Below, one piece after another: positions 8,120 through 17,524 of a DNA stretch of 64,000 nt. Position 1 is the stretch's first letter; each line of letters opens with the position of its first letter. A program made the translations under genes and the position numbers. The stretch is taken from contig DOAQ01000024.1 in assembly GCA_003506435.1 (NCBI GenBank), forward strand, positions 68,590 through 132,589, given 5' to 3'. The notes under the pieces are model-generated. The model saw nothing but the letters and a program-made list of their open reading frames with translations, searched no databases and was not told the origin of the DNA. This DNA comes from Prolixibacteraceae bacterium (GTDB taxonomy: Bacteria; Bacteroidota; Bacteroidia; Bacteroidales; Prolixibacteraceae).

Positions 8120-9010
8120 ATGAACACAATAACTCTCATTTTCGATTATTTAGGAATGAAAAACACGGGGAAAATAATTCAGGATTATACGATTATCACC
8201 TTTGGTCTGCTTTTGTTTGCGGTATCGTGGACCCTGTTTCTTTTGCCTGCCAAAATTACCGGAGGAGGTGTGGCCGGTATCGGAGCTGTCATTTTTTTCA
8301 GTACAGGAATTCCGATGGGGATCACGTATTTCGTGGTGAATATTTTTCTGGTGATTTTAGCAATTAAAATACTGGGAGCAAATTTCGGAGTAAAAACAAT
8401 CTTCAGCATGTCGGTATTAACCGTGTTGCTGACCGTCTTTCAGGAAGTATTTAAAGAGCCGATTATCGACGATATGTTTTTGTCTGCGGTACTCGGCGGA
8501 ATGCTCGGCGGAATCGGGCTGGGAATTGTTTTTTCACGCGGCGGCAGCACCGGCGGAACTGATATTATTGCCTTAATCGTGAACAAATACCGGAATATTT
8601 CGCCCGGCAGGGTAATTCTTTACTGTGATGTAATCATCATTGCATCCTCTTATTTTGTTTTTAAGGCCCTCGACAAAATGGTTTACGGATACGTTTCAAT
8701 GTGGGTTGTTTCGTATTCGGTTGATGCTTTTTTAAACGGATCAAATGCATCGGCCCAGATTCTTATTTTTTCGGAGAAATTTGCCGAGATCGCCGATTCG
8801 ATCAATAAAGAAGTGGGTCGTGGTGTCACGGTAATCGATGGTGTCGGTTGGTACACGAAAGAAAATGTAAAAGTTGTGATCACCCTTGTACGAAAGAGGG
8901 AGACCAGCATGATTTTCAGAAAGATAAAAGAAATTGATCCGAATGCTTTTATTTCGATGGGCAGCGTGATGGGCGTTTACGGGCAGGGCTTCGAGAAAAT
9001 AAAAATCTGA
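8120..9010 (+). CDS. YitT family membrane protein (DUF161 + DUF2179)
   Basis: About 296 residues. The N-terminal two thirds hold five to six membrane segments of the DUF161 type (ITFGLLLFAVSWTLFLLPAKITGGGVAGIG, the GGxxGI motif repeated as GIGLGIVFSRGGSTGGTDIIALI). The last about 80 residues form a cytoplasmic DUF2179 domain (GRGVTVIDGVGWYTKENVKVVITLVRKRE... INPNAFISMGSVMGVYGQGF type). The true function of the family is unknown. The start may be at 8120 (MNTITLIF) or 8156 (MKNTGKII); both precede the first membrane helix. Not clearly in an operon. Confidence 0.88.
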   Translation: MNTITLIFDYLGMKNTGKIIQDYTIITFGLLLFAVSWTLFLLPAKITGGGVAGIGAVIFFSTGIPMGITYFVVNIFLVILAIKILGANFGVKTIFSMSVLTVLLTVFQEVFKEPIIDDMFLSAVLGGMLGGIGLGIVFSRGGSTGGTDIIALIVNKYRNISPGRVILYCDVIIIASSYFVFKALDKMVYGYVSMWVVSYSVDAFLNGSNASAQILIFSEKFAEIADSINKEVGRGVTVIDGVGWYTKENVKVVITLVRKRETSMIFRKIKEIDPNAFISMGSVMGVYGQGFEKIKI

Positions 9011-9257
9011 AAACAGGCATCGTAATTCATAATTTGGATTTCACTCAGAAAAAATATGCCGGATATTTCTTTACTTTTTTTTCGGATGTATTGCTTTATC
9101 CGGTTATATTTGGTTTCGCAAAACAAACCGTCAGTATTCTTCCCCGTAGTCCGGTCATTTTTTCGGGTGCGGTATGTTAAAATCTTCTGAATAAAACGAT
9201 TATATTGGCGGGAAGAATTAGATAAAACAGGTTTTGCAGGTAAAATATTTTGAAATA

Positions 9258-10556
9258 ATGGGAAGAAAAAAAATCGCAGGCAGGCTGAAACAATTCGGGA
9301 AGAAACTTTGGTCGTATAAAAATTACATACTTACATTGGTGTTGATTATTGTCGCTATTCTGGTGGCTGCAACCCTTTATCACAATTATTTAAATGATTT
9401 AGCTGAGAAGGAGAAACAACTGGCTGAAAAAGAAAAACCCGAACCCGAAATGTTTTTGGGGTTTCCTGTCGATTCGTTCAATATCGAGAGCGGGTTGATC
9501 CGTTCAGGGCAAAACCTTTCCGATTTGCTGGTTCGAAAAGGAGTTTCGATGAGTACAGTCGACTTTCTGGTAAAGCAATACAAATGGGTTTTTGACGTGC
9601 GAAGAATAAAAACGCTTAATAAATACCACTATCTGACGAAGAAAGACTCACTTTCATCCCTTGCGTATTTTATTTACGAAATCAGCCCGAAACAATATGT
9701 GGTTTACCAATTTGCAGGCAAGCCCAATGTATATTGTGTAAACAAACCCGTTGAAATAGTCACAAAAACAGCTACCGGCGAAATCAAATCCTCCCTGTCG
9801 CAATGTCTTGAAGAACAAGGACTGGACTATGCCTTAACCAGTAAGTTTGAAAGTATTTACCAATGGACTATCGATTTCTTCGGGCTTCAGAAAGGCGATA
9901 AATTCCGGATTATTTACGATGAAGAAATGGTAGATGGTAAAACGGTTGGCATCGGCGATATTTATGCTGCTGAATTTGTCCATAACAAAACAACTTATTT
10001 TGCCTTTCTTTTTGAAGAAGGAACTAACGAAAGTTATTTTGATGAAAGAGGACAAAGCCTGAAGAAGGCCTTTTTAAAAGCTCCTCTGTCATTTTCCAGA
10101 ATAAGTTCACGGTTCTCGAACAGCAGGTTGCACCCCGTTCTAAAAATCAGGCGACCTCATCACGGCGTCGATTATGCAGCGCCAAGCGGCACCCCTGTAT
10201 TTTCAATCGGAAGCGGTAATATTATCGAAAAGGCTTATCAGGCCGGGGGAGGCGGAAATTACCTGAAAATCAAACACAATTCGATGTATACAACTGTATA
10301 CATGCACCTGAAAGGTTTTGCAAGCGGCATACGGAAAGGTGTTCAGGTAAAACAGGGACAATTGATCGGCTACGTTGGAGCAACCGGACTGGCTTCGGGG
10401 CCGCATCTCGATTTCAGGGTATTTAAAAACGGAATACCGATCGACCCGTTGAAAATGGAGTCTCCCCGTGTTGATCCGGTAAGCAAAGAGAAAATGCCCG
10501 AATACACCGCGCTGAAGGATTCATTGATGAACGAACTGAAAAAAATCAGTTTCTAA
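9258..10556 (+). CDS. M23 family metallopeptidase (membrane-anchored murein endopeptidase)
   Basis: 432 residues, with one N-terminal membrane anchor (YILTLVLIIVAILVAATLYH, about 22-42) and a charged linker. An OapA/LysM-like middle region follows (GLIRSGQNLSDLLVRKGVS), and the LytM/M23 peptidase domain lies at about 275-400. The zinc ligands are visible in PHHGVDYAAPSGTPV (HxxxD) and the final GPHLDFRV (HxD/HxH-type). The enzyme should cleave peptide cross-links in peptidoglycan in the periplasm. I chose ATG at 9258 rather than the upstream TTG because it starts MGRKKIAGRLKQ just before the anchor. Its last 4 bp overlap the convergent purN gene. Confidence 0.9.
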   Translation: MGRKKIAGRLKQFGKKLWSYKNYILTLVLIIVAILVAATLYHNYLNDLAEKEKQLAEKEKPEPEMFLGFPVDSFNIESGLIRSGQNLSDLLVRKGVSMSTVDFLVKQYKWVFDVRRIKTLNKYHYLTKKDSLSSLAYFIYEISPKQYVVYQFAGKPNVYCVNKPVEIVTKTATGEIKSSLSQCLEEQGLDYALTSKFESIYQWTIDFFGLQKGDKFRIIYDEEMVDGKTVGIGDIYAAEFVHNKTTYFAFLFEEGTNESYFDERGQSLKKAFLKAPLSFSRISSRFSNSRLHPVLKIRRPHHGVDYAAPSGTPVFSIGSGNIIEKAYQAGGGGNYLKIKHNSMYTTVYMHLKGFASGIRKGVQVKQGQLIGYVGATGLASGPHLDFRVFKNGIPIDPLKMESPRVDPVSKEKMPEYTALKDSLMNELKKISF

Positions 10557-11116
10557 AGTTCGTCCAATACTTCTTCAATTACCCTCGGATAATGTTCGTA
10601 TTCCAGTTCGTGAACCTTTGCAGCAACGTCTTCCGGGGTATCGCCGGGAGCAATGGCACATTCGGCCTGAAAAATAATATCCCCTGCATCGTATTTTTCG
10701 TTCACACGATGGATTGTAATCCCTGAAACTTTGTCCTTGTGGGTGATCACGGCCTTGTGTACATTCATCCCGTACATTCCTTTCCCTCCGTATTTAGGCA
10801 ACAAAGCAGGATGTATGTTAATAATAGGAAACAATTCCGTAAGAAAAGCAGGAACAAGCCAAAGAAATCCTGCCAGCACGATTAAATCAATTTTCCGTTC
10901 TTCAAGGGCATCAATAATATCATTGCTCCGGTAAAAAGTATCGCGATCGAAGGTAAATGTTTCAATTCCCAGCTTTTCTGCTCTGATAAGCGCATAGGCA
11001 TCTTCCCGGTTCGACCATAAGGAATCGACCACAATATTCTTGTTCTGGGCGAAATATTCAATAATCCGCTGTGCATTGGTACCTGATCCGGAAGCAAAAA
11101 TTGCAATTCGTTTCAT
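10553..11116 (-). CDS. purN: Phosphoribosylglycinamide formyltransferase (GAR transformylase)
   Basis: 187 residues, the normal PurN length. It transfers a formyl group from 10-formyl-tetrahydrofolate to GAR in purine synthesis. It starts MKRIAIFASGSGTNAQRII (GAR phosphate-binding loop), then LVLAGFLWLVPAFL, the active-site NIHPALLPKYGGKGMYG (catalytic N-x-H) and GITIHRVNEKYDAGDII (catalytic Asp). It is divergent from acpP, and its 3' end overlaps the M23 peptidase gene by 4 bp in convergent orientation. Confidence 0.96.
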   Translation of the reverse strand: MKRIAIFASGSGTNAQRIIEYFAQNKNIVVDSLWSNREDAYALIRAEKLGIETFTFDRDTFYRSNDIIDALEERKIDLIVLAGFLWLVPAFLTELFPIINIHPALLPKYGGKGMYGMNVHKAVITHKDKVSGITIHRVNEKYDAGDIIFQAECAIAPGDTPEDVAAKVHELEYEHYPRVIEEVLDEL

Positions 11117-11221
11117 TAAAAAAAAATTAAAATTTTACTTTTGAACATTCTAACAGTCAGTTCAAATATAGCTTGGTTTAACATTTTTTAGCGTTTCAAA
11201 TAAACACAATATTTCAATTTT

Positions 11222-11256
11222 ATTTTGAAATATCAGGTGTAAATTTATTACTTTGC
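11222..11256 (+). promoter_or_regulatory. Candidate Bacteroidota-type promoter of acpP
   Basis: A TTTTG element (11223-11227) lies about 20 bp before TTACTTTGC (11248-11256), close to the phylum's -33 TTTG and -7 TAnnTTTG consensus. It is about 47 bp upstream of the acpP start. Confidence 0.4.
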
Positions 11257-11302
11257 ACCGAATTTTTTGAAACAAATTGAATATTAACCAAAATTTAGAA
11301 CT

Positions 11303-11539
11303 ATGTCTGACGTTGCAGCTAAAGTAAAAGCAATTATTGTTGACAAATTAGGTGTTGATGAAAGTGAAGTTACAAACGAAGCATCATTCACAAATGACTT
11401 GGGTGCCGATTCACTTGACACTGTTGAGTTAATCATGGAATTCGAAAAAGAATTCGACTTGGCTATTCCGGACGACCAAGCTGAAAAAATTGCTACAGTA
11501 GGCGAAGCTATCGCACACATCGAAGCAAACTTAAAGTAA
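11303..11539 (+). CDS. acpP: Acyl carrier protein
   Basis: A 78-residue acidic helical protein with the phosphopantetheine attachment motif [15 protein letters not shown] (Ser of DSL) at about residue 37. It carries growing acyl chains for fatty-acid synthesis in the cytoplasm. It is followed after 16 bp by fabF, the usual pairing, and then rnc. The start codon at 11303 gives the standard N-terminus [18 protein letters not shown]. Confidence 0.97.
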   Translation: MSDVAAKVKAIIVDKLGVDESEVTNEASFTNDLGADSLDTVELIMEFEKEFDLAIPDDQAEKIATVGEAIAHIEANLK

Positions 11540-11555
11540 TCAATAACTATTATTT

Positions 11556-12794
11556 ATGGAATTTAAACGGGTAGTTGTTACAGGTCTTGGGACCATTAAC
11601 CCGCTTGGAAATTCTATCGAGACCTTTTGGGACGGACTCCAAAACGGAGTTAGTGGAGCCGCTCCCATTAAAAGGTTCGATGCCAGCGGACACAAAACCC
11701 AGTTTGCATGTGAAGTAAAAGGATTTGATCCGGAAATTTACGTAGAAAAAAAGGAAGTGCGCAAGCACGACCCCTATACACTGTTTGCTTTTGCTGCTGT
11801 TGCCCAGGCGATGGAAGATTCAGGTCTGAATCTTGAAGCCATGAACAAAGACAGGGCTGGCGTTATTTGGGGGGCAGGAATCGGAGGGCTTCAGACGTTC
11901 TATGAAGAAGCCCAAAGCTTTGATCCGGAAAAGCCTAGATTCTCTCCGTTTTTCATCCCTAAAATGATTGCCAATATTGCAGGAGGGTTGATTTCTATCC
12001 GTTATGGATTCAGAGGACCTAACTTTACTACGGTTACTGCATGTGCATCAGCCTCTCATGCGATCATCGAAGCGATGAATTATATCCGCATGGGAAAAGC
12101 TGATGTATTTATAACCGGAGGATCGGAAGCTGCTGTAAATCCGGCGGGAGTTAGCGGTTTTAACTCAATGAGGGCACTCTCAACCCGGAACGATGATCCG
12201 AAAACAGCATCCCGTCCGTTCGATTTGGACCGTGATGGTTTTGTAATAGGAGAAGGTTCGGGCGCTTTAATCATCGAAGAATATGAACACGCATTGAAAC
12301 GCGGTGCGAAAATTTATGCTGAACTTGCAGGAGGCGGAATGTCTGCCGACGCTTATCACATGACTGCTCCCGATCCGGAAGGCGGAGGTGCAACCTTGGT
12401 GATGAAGTGGGCACTGGAAGATGCCGGCATGAACCCCGAAGATGTAGACTACATCAATGTTCATGGAACTTCAACCCCACTCGGGGATGTTGCTGAACCA
12501 CAAGCAATCGTACGCTGTTTTGGCGATCACGCAAAGAAATTGAGTATCAGTTCTACCAAATCAATGACAGGCCACCTTTTGGGTGCTGCCGGCGCTGTTG
12601 AAGCTATTGCATCAATATGTGCGCTTAATTACGGAATCATTCCTCCGACCATCAACCATTTTACTGACGATCCTGCAATAATACCGCTTGACTACACATT
12701 CAACGTAGCCAAAAAACGCGATATTAAAGTTGCCATGAGTAATACGTTTGGTTTTGGAGGACACAATGCAACTGTGATAATAAAGAAACTATAA
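11556..12794 (+). CDS. fabF: 3-oxoacyl-[acyl-carrier-protein] synthase II
   Basis: 412 residues, typical of FabF. It condenses malonyl-ACP with acyl-ACP. The catalytic Cys lies in TVTACASASHAI (about 163). The two catalytic His are in INVHGTSTPLGD (about 303) and SMTGHLLGAAGAVEA (about 340), and the C-terminal NTFGFGGHNATVI glycine motif is intact. It lies between acpP and rnc on the same strand with short spacers, a conserved bacterial order. Confidence 0.97.
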   Translation: MEFKRVVVTGLGTINPLGNSIETFWDGLQNGVSGAAPIKRFDASGHKTQFACEVKGFDPEIYVEKKEVRKHDPYTLFAFAAVAQAMEDSGLNLEAMNKDRAGVIWGAGIGGLQTFYEEAQSFDPEKPRFSPFFIPKMIANIAGGLISIRYGFRGPNFTTVTACASASHAIIEAMNYIRMGKADVFITGGSEAAVNPAGVSGFNSMRALSTRNDDPKTASRPFDLDRDGFVIGEGSGALIIEEYEHALKRGAKIYAELAGGGMSADAYHMTAPDPEGGGATLVMKWALEDAGMNPEDVDYINVHGTSTPLGDVAEPQAIVRCFGDHAKKLSISSTKSMTGHLLGAAGAVEAIASICALNYGIIPPTINHFTDDPAIIPLDYTFNVAKKRDIKVAMSNTFGFGGHNATVIIKKL

Positions 12795-12798
12795 AAAA

Positions 12799-13545
12799 GT
12801 GATACGAAAAATCGTACAACGAATAAAGCTCTTTTCTTCTCCAAGAAAAGAGTTTTATTCATTTTTAAAAACCTTACTGGATTCCTATCCTGAAAATTTA
12901 AAGTTGTACGACACGGCAGTCATTCACAAATCGGCATCCATTGTCGATTCGCATGGAAATTACGTGAATAACGAACGACTTGAATACCTGGGTGATGCCA
13001 TTCTGGGGGCAGCCGTCGCCGATTTTTTATACAACCGCTTTCCCAGCCAGGATGAAGGATACCTTACCCAAATGCGCTCGAAATTGGTAAACCGAAGTTT
13101 CCTCACACAACTCACCTATCAGATTGGGCTCGACCAGTTTATTGATTCACATACCACCAGCTCGCTCGAATCAAGCCATATATATGGCGATGCACTGGAA
13201 GCGCTTATCGGGGCAATTTATTTGGACAAGGGATACCGCGAAGCAAAAAAATTTATCACCCGTAAATTGCTGCAAGGCTTTGTAAATTTGGAAGAAATTC
13301 AAAAGACCAATACCAATTACAAAAGCCAGTTGATTGAATGGTCGCAAAAATACAAGCGGGAAATTTCATTCGACACCATCGAAGAAAGCCCGGAGAATGC
13401 CAAACAACCTTCTTTTATGTCTGAAATAAAGGTTGAAGATAAAGCGATGGGCAAGGGAACCGGAAGTTCGAAAAAAGAAGCCCAGCAAAACGCATCAAAA
13501 GCTGCTCTGGAGAATATTAATGCGCAGTTTCCGCAACAATCTTAA
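12799..13545 (+). CDS. rnc: Ribonuclease III
   Basis: 248 residues with a GTG start 4 bp after the fabF stop. The RNase III domain carries the signature NERLEYLGDAILGAAVADFLY (split here: NERLEYLGDAILG then AAVADFLY), the second acidic cluster GDALEALIGAIYLDKGY, and a C-terminal double-stranded-RNA-binding domain (NYKSQLIEWSQKYKR...GKGTGSSKKEAQQNASKAAL). It cuts dsRNA in rRNA and mRNA maturation. It has a 30-residue N-terminal extension, common in the phylum. Confidence 0.96.
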   Translation: MIRKIVQRIKLFSSPRKEFYSFLKTLLDSYPENLKLYDTAVIHKSASIVDSHGNYVNNERLEYLGDAILGAAVADFLYNRFPSQDEGYLTQMRSKLVNRSFLTQLTYQIGLDQFIDSHTTSSLESSHIYGDALEALIGAIYLDKGYREAKKFITRKLLQGFVNLEEIQKTNTNYKSQLIEWSQKYKREISFDTIEESPENAKQPSFMSEIKVEDKAMGKGTGSSKKEAQQNASKAALENINAQFPQQS

Positions 13546-13597
13546 CTTTTCCGGCTTTTTCAAAGAAGAAATTGCATGAAATTTACAGCGTAAAGTT

Positions 13598-13605
13598 TAC
13601 TTTTG
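13598..13605 (+). promoter_or_regulatory. -7 promoter box of the CCG-domain gene
   Basis: TACTTTTG matches TAnnTTTG exactly, 24 bp before ATG 13629. This supports that start over the upstream ATG at 13572, whose codons would overlap the promoter. Confidence 0.45.
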
Positions 13606-13628
13606 CTTTGCATCTTAATTCTGTGTAC

Positions 13629-14351
13629 ATGACTGTTGATCTTTTCGTTCCCTGTTTCATTGACCAGCTTTATCCCCGCACTGCATTCAATGTAATAAAA
13701 CTGCTCGAAAAAGCGGGAGTCGGGGTGAATTATAACCCGGAACAAACCTGTTGCGGGCAGCCTGCATTCAATAGTGGGTACTGGAAAGAAACCAAGACAC
13801 TGGCCAAAAAATTTATTGACGATTTTCCAAATGACCGGCCAATCGTCAGCCCGTCGGCCTCGTGTACAGGCTTCATAAAGAATTATTATCCCGACTTATT
13901 TAAAAAAGACGATTCGTCTTTTTCCGGTTATCAACGGTTACACCGAAATTTATTCGAAATGACGGACTTTCTGGTGAACCAACTTAAATTCACCGATTTT
14001 GGTGCAAGTTTTCCCCATAAAGTTTGTTACCACGATGCTTGCTCTGCCCTCCGCGAATACGGTATCCGGCAGGAACCACGATTGCTGCTTTCGAAAGTCA
14101 AAGGACTGGAACTGGTTGAAATGGAAGAAACCGAAACTTGTTGCGGGTTTGGAGGTACTTTTTCTGCAAAATTTACGGCGATTTCAACCGCTATGACTGA
14201 GCAAAAAATCGAGAATGCGCTGAAAACCGGTGCCGAATATATTATTTCCACCGAATCGTCTTGCCTGATGAATCTGGAAGTATATATCAGCAAGAACAAT
14301 ATCCCATTAAAACCAATTCACATTGCCGATATACTGGCTTCGGGCTGGTAA
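13629..14351 (+). CDS. (Fe-S)-binding CCG-domain protein, LutA/GlcF-like
   Basis: 240 residues with two cysteine-rich CCG domains: PEQTCCGQPAFNSGYW with SPSASCTGFIK in the first half, and CYHDACSALREYG with EETETCCGFGGTFS in the second. This is the LutA/YkgE family, which in lactate utilisation works with LutB and LutC; neither lies adjacent here. It could equally be a heterodisulfide-reductase-like electron carrier. The chosen start gives MTVDLFVPCFIDQLYP, the conserved family N-terminus. Confidence 0.88.
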   Translation: MTVDLFVPCFIDQLYPRTAFNVIKLLEKAGVGVNYNPEQTCCGQPAFNSGYWKETKTLAKKFIDDFPNDRPIVSPSASCTGFIKNYYPDLFKKDDSSFSGYQRLHRNLFEMTDFLVNQLKFTDFGASFPHKVCYHDACSALREYGIRQEPRLLLSKVKGLELVEMEETETCCGFGGTFSAKFTAISTAMTEQKIENALKTGAEYIISTESSCLMNLEVYISKNNIPLKPIHIADILASGW

Positions 14352-14513
14352 TAAATATTGAAACGGGAAATTTTGTTCTCAAAGAATTATCCCAAAAGAC
14401 TATGGCTCAGGTTAAATAAAACCATATCTCAAATTGGCATGTCTTAAATTCGGGTAATATTTAAACGATCATATTTATATCCATCTCATATTGACTTTCA
14501 TATATCATTGGCT

Positions 14514-14521
14514 TAACTTTG
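14514..14521 (+). promoter_or_regulatory. -7 promoter box upstream of the amidase operon
   Basis: TAACTTTG fits TAnnTTTG and stands 83 bp before the amidase start. TTGACTTT at 14491 may serve as the upstream element. This is the only good box in the 252-bp gap before five overlapping genes. Confidence 0.4.
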
Positions 14522-14603
14522 GTTCTTGTTAAATAAAAATCAGATAAATTATCATTAGAAACTCTGTTTTCTATGTTAATAAATCACAATCTCACAAAAT
14601 ACT

Positions 14604-15440
14604 ATGAGAAAACTATCCATTTCGAATCACAAACTAAGCGGCGACAATGTAATTCCGATGGCTTGCCCGAAAAATCATGATAAATTTATACAGGGGCAAC
14701 CCGATAGCATCATTATTCACTATACAGCGGGGAGGGATGCTGCAACATCGGCAGAATACCTTTGCAAGGATGATGTAAAAGCTTCGGCTCATCTGGTTAT
14801 TGGAAGGAAGGGTGAAATTTATCAGTTAGTCGATTTTAGCACGGTTGCCTGGCATGCCGGAGAAAGTCAGTACGGAGGACGAACCGGGTATAACAAATAT
14901 TCCATCGGGATTGAGCTTGATAATGCAGGCGTGTTGAAACAGGCGGGTACCGAGTTTGTTTCATGGTTTGGACAGAAGTATCAGCAAAATGAAGTTATTC
15001 AGGCCAAACATCGCAACGAACAACAACTATCGTGGTGGCAAAACTACACTCCCGAGCAGATTGAGGCCTGTCAGCAGGTTTGCGAATTGCTGATAAATAA
15101 TGCAAACTACGGAATTAAAAGCATTCTCGGACATGAGGAAATAGCTCCGGGACGGAAACAAGATCCGGGACCGGCATTCCCACTCGATAAATTACGGACT
15201 ATGTTGCTGACACAAAACCGGTCGGATGAAATTCCGGAAATGGGAATGCAAGGCACTGTTGTGAACGCCGATTTGCTGAACATCAGGGAAAAACCGTCAA
15301 TTGATGCAAAGAAAATAGCCCAACCTCTGAAAACCGGTACCGAGGTTAAAATACTGGATGAGGCCAATGGCTGGTACCTGGTGGAAACCAAAGTTACCGG
15401 GTGGGTAAATAAAGGATTTGTTGAAACCAAAGAAAAATAA
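14604..15440 (+). CDS. N-acetylmuramoyl-L-alanine amidase (Amidase_2) with SH3 domain
   Basis: 278 residues. The amidase_2/PGRP domain (about 25-195) has zinc-ligand motifs SIIIHYTAGRDAATS, AWHAGESQYGGR, SIGIELDNAG and the late ILGHEEIAPGRKQDPGPAF (H and D/K catalytic region). A bacterial SH3 domain closes the protein (about 215-278: ADLLNIREKPS...GWYLVETKVTGWVNKGFVE). It hydrolyses the amide between MurNAc and L-Ala. No signal peptide is visible, unlike most periplasmic amidases and like phage endolysins. It is the first gene of a tightly overlapping five-gene operon. Confidence 0.9.
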   Translation: MRKLSISNHKLSGDNVIPMACPKNHDKFIQGQPDSIIIHYTAGRDAATSAEYLCKDDVKASAHLVIGRKGEIYQLVDFSTVAWHAGESQYGGRTGYNKYSIGIELDNAGVLKQAGTEFVSWFGQKYQQNEVIQAKHRNEQQLSWWQNYTPEQIEACQQVCELLINNANYGIKSILGHEEIAPGRKQDPGPAFPLDKLRTMLLTQNRSDEIPEMGMQGTVVNADLLNIREKPSIDAKKIAQPLKTGTEVKILDEANGWYLVETKVTGWVNKGFVETKEK

Positions 15441-16159
15441 TGAAGCGCATCCTCCTTCTGGTCATTATTGCCGGAATTACGTTTCTGGTTATCCTGTTTG
15501 CCCGTAAGCCGGAATTAATTAGTGATATCTGGATTTGGCTGATCGGACTGAGTGGTCTGATTGTAAAAGGATTTCAGTACATTATTGAATACTTTAAAGA
15601 CCTTTTTAATCCCGCACCGAAACCGGGCGCAAACGAAAATACAGAAACAGAAGCCAAACCACGTGATTTGTTTTCCGGGACAAGCCTGAAACTGTTGCGT
15701 ATTTCTGATGACGGCAAAACAACCATCGGTTTGCTGTTTGTAAATAACCGGTTTTATTGCTATACGTTGGAAGATGCGAGGCGCGAGGTGAAAATCCCGG
15801 GAGAAACCCGCATCCCCGCAGGAACGTATTTGATCACTTTCAGAAAAGAACTTTCAGAACTGACTCAAAAATACCGGGATCTTTATCCCGATTGGTTCAG
15901 TTTTCATTTGCAGTTGAATAATGTTCCCGAATTTGATTTGGTTTACCTCCACAACGGAGGTGACCACACCGACACGGAAGGCTGCATCTTGGTTTCCGAT
16001 AGCATTCAGGTTCAGAACAAAAACACAATGCTTACCAATTCGCGCATCACTTTCAGGCGCCTTTATGAATTCATTTCTGAGCAATTATCCGGTGGTACTG
16101 CCTGCCGCATAATTATTCAGGATGAAAACTGGATCAACGATTTAAAACCATCAACATGA
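15440..16159 (+). CDS. Membrane-anchored DUF5675 family protein
   Basis: 239 residues. Two short N-terminal hydrophobic segments (RILLLVIIAGITFLVILFA; IWIWLIGLSGLIVKGF) are followed by a proline-rich linker. A DUF5675 domain comes next (about 90-225), with ETRIPAGTYLITFRKE, LVYLHNGGDHTDTEGCILV and a conserved H-x-G-x-x-x-x-x-x-E-G-C pattern typical of the family. DUF5675 occurs in phage tail/lysis regions and resembles L,D-transpeptidase-like folds; its activity is unknown. Its ATG overlaps the amidase stop (ATGA/TAATG type), so translation is coupled. Confidence 0.78.
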   Translation: MKRILLLVIIAGITFLVILFARKPELISDIWIWLIGLSGLIVKGFQYIIEYFKDLFNPAPKPGANENTETEAKPRDLFSGTSLKLLRISDDGKTTIGLLFVNNRFYCYTLEDARREVKIPGETRIPAGTYLITFRKELSELTQKYRDLYPDWFSFHLQLNNVPEFDLVYLHNGGDHTDTEGCILVSDSIQVQNKNTMLTNSRITFRRLYEFISEQLSGGTACRIIIQDENWINDLKPST

Positions 16160-16923
16160 TACACGACAGAATTGAAAAAAGTATCCGTCAAAAGGAAAAA
16201 ATGAATTATGTATTCGTTTGCGGAATCGGGTTTCTAGAGCTTATTTTGCTCCTTGCACTTGTGTTTGTTGCCTTTAAACGGGGAAAACTTGATTGTCATA
16301 ATGATGGCGACATACGCCTGCTATACAATCTAATCGCTTTGGGGCTGATGCTCCTTTGGATCGGACTACTGATAGCATATTATGCTTGGGCAATTTATTT
16401 TTACAACATCAACCTGGGACTTACCAATCAGGACTGGGCTGAAATCAGGGAACGGAAACAATACGTTCCGGAAAGCGCTGACGATATTCCTTCGGAAAAT
16501 CCCAATGCGGCGCAAACGCTCGGACTACCGCCCGGAACCCTGCGTGGAACCATTGCACTTACCTTGCTGGTGGGCGGTATTGCCATGGCTGTTGCATCGC
16601 TGGGGATGGACCCCACGGTGAAAGCGAATTCGTTTATTGTCGATAATTTCGACTTCTTTAAAACTGCTTTTCTAATGATGATTGCATTTTATTTTGGAAG
16701 CAAAGCGCTGGAAAGTATTGGCTATAAAAGTACAAAGGTTTTGACGCCTGGACAGACAACACCTGCCGCTTCTGTCAACGAAACACAGCAGGCTCCTGTT
16801 TCTCCTGTGTTGCAAGCCGCCGCCGAAAGCAAATCGGTTTTGAAGCAAGGACAACAAAATACCACAACAACGGTATCTCCTGCAGAAGACAGTGACTTTG
16901 AAAATCCACATGCTGTTCAATAA
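16156..16923 (+). CDS. Uncharacterised four-helix membrane protein
   Basis: 255 residues with no family recognised. Four membrane segments are predicted by eye: about 20-40 (FVCGIGFLELILLLALVFVAF), 55-85, 130-150 (TIALTLLVGGIAMAVASLGM) and 165-185. The region between helices 2 and 3 is cytoplasmic-like, and the Gln/Thr/Ala-rich C-terminal tail (about 190-255) looks disordered. It overlaps the DUF5675 gene by 4 bp and precedes two DUF4230 genes, so it is probably part of the same envelope complex. Confidence 0.7.
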   Translation: MIHDRIEKSIRQKEKMNYVFVCGIGFLELILLLALVFVAFKRGKLDCHNDGDIRLLYNLIALGLMLLWIGLLIAYYAWAIYFYNINLGLTNQDWAEIRERKQYVPESADDIPSENPNAAQTLGLPPGTLRGTIALTLLVGGIAMAVASLGMDPTVKANSFIVDNFDFFKTAFLMMIAFYFGSKALESIGYKSTKVLTPGQTTPAASVNETQQAPVSPVLQAAAESKSVLKQGQQNTTTTVSPAEDSDFENPHAVQ

Positions 16924-16924
16924 A

Positions 16925-17524
16925 ATGAAGAATATATTGCCTGTATATTTGTTTTTGATGCTGGTATTTCTGAGCTCGTGCCACCGGCCCGAAAGACATT
17001 TGGTAATCAGTAAAATAAGAAGTACGGCACAACTGGCAACTACCGAAACGGTAATCGACAAGATTGTGATTGGCGATAAAAGCAGGCGGCTGTTTGGGAT
17101 TATCAATGTAAGCAATGCCGAATTTGTTGCCTATACGCAGGCAATTGTGAAAACGGGAATCGACCTTACCAAATTGAGAAAAAACGATGTTCGGATCAGT
17201 AACAATACAATCGAGATCGAATTTCCGGCCGTTGAAGTCCTTGATTTTAGTTTTCCTTTCGACAGTTTTCGTATCGATCCGATTCTCTCAGATGATGATA
17301 TTTTTAACCGTATTGATGTAGTTGACCAGGAATTTTATTACCGGAAAGCAGAAATGGATATTCGCAACAATCTTGAATACATGGGTATTAAAGAGCAAAC
17401 CGAAGAAAACACACGGAAAATGATGGAAAGTCTGCTGAAAAATCTGGGATACGAAGAGATTTATATCAGCTTTTCTGATTCGGGGAAATTCGTCAACAAA
17501 GTAAACCTGAAAATCACGGATTAA
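16925..17524 (+). CDS. DUF4230 lipoprotein
   Basis: 199 residues with a lipoprotein signal (MKNILPVYLFLMLVFLSSC, Cys 19 lipidated). A DUF4230-like body follows: ISKIRSTAQLATTETVIDKIV, YTQAIVKTGIDLTKLRKNDVRISNNTIEIEFPAVEVL (the hallmark, written here in pieces). I chose ATG at 16925 rather than the earlier in-frame 16892 because it creates a proper signal sequence. Its stop overlaps the start of the next DUF4230 gene by one base. The function of DUF4230 is unknown; family members are often envelope proteins of Bacteroidota and Firmicutes. Confidence 0.75.
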   Translation: MKNILPVYLFLMLVFLSSCHRPERHLVISKIRSTAQLATTETVIDKIVIGDKSRRLFGIINVSNAEFVAYTQAIVKTGIDLTKLRKNDVRISNNTIEIEFPAVEVLDFSFPFDSFRIDPILSDDDIFNRIDVVDQEFYYRKAEMDIRNNLEYMGIKEQTEENTRKMMESLLKNLGYEEIYISFSDSGKFVNKVNLKITD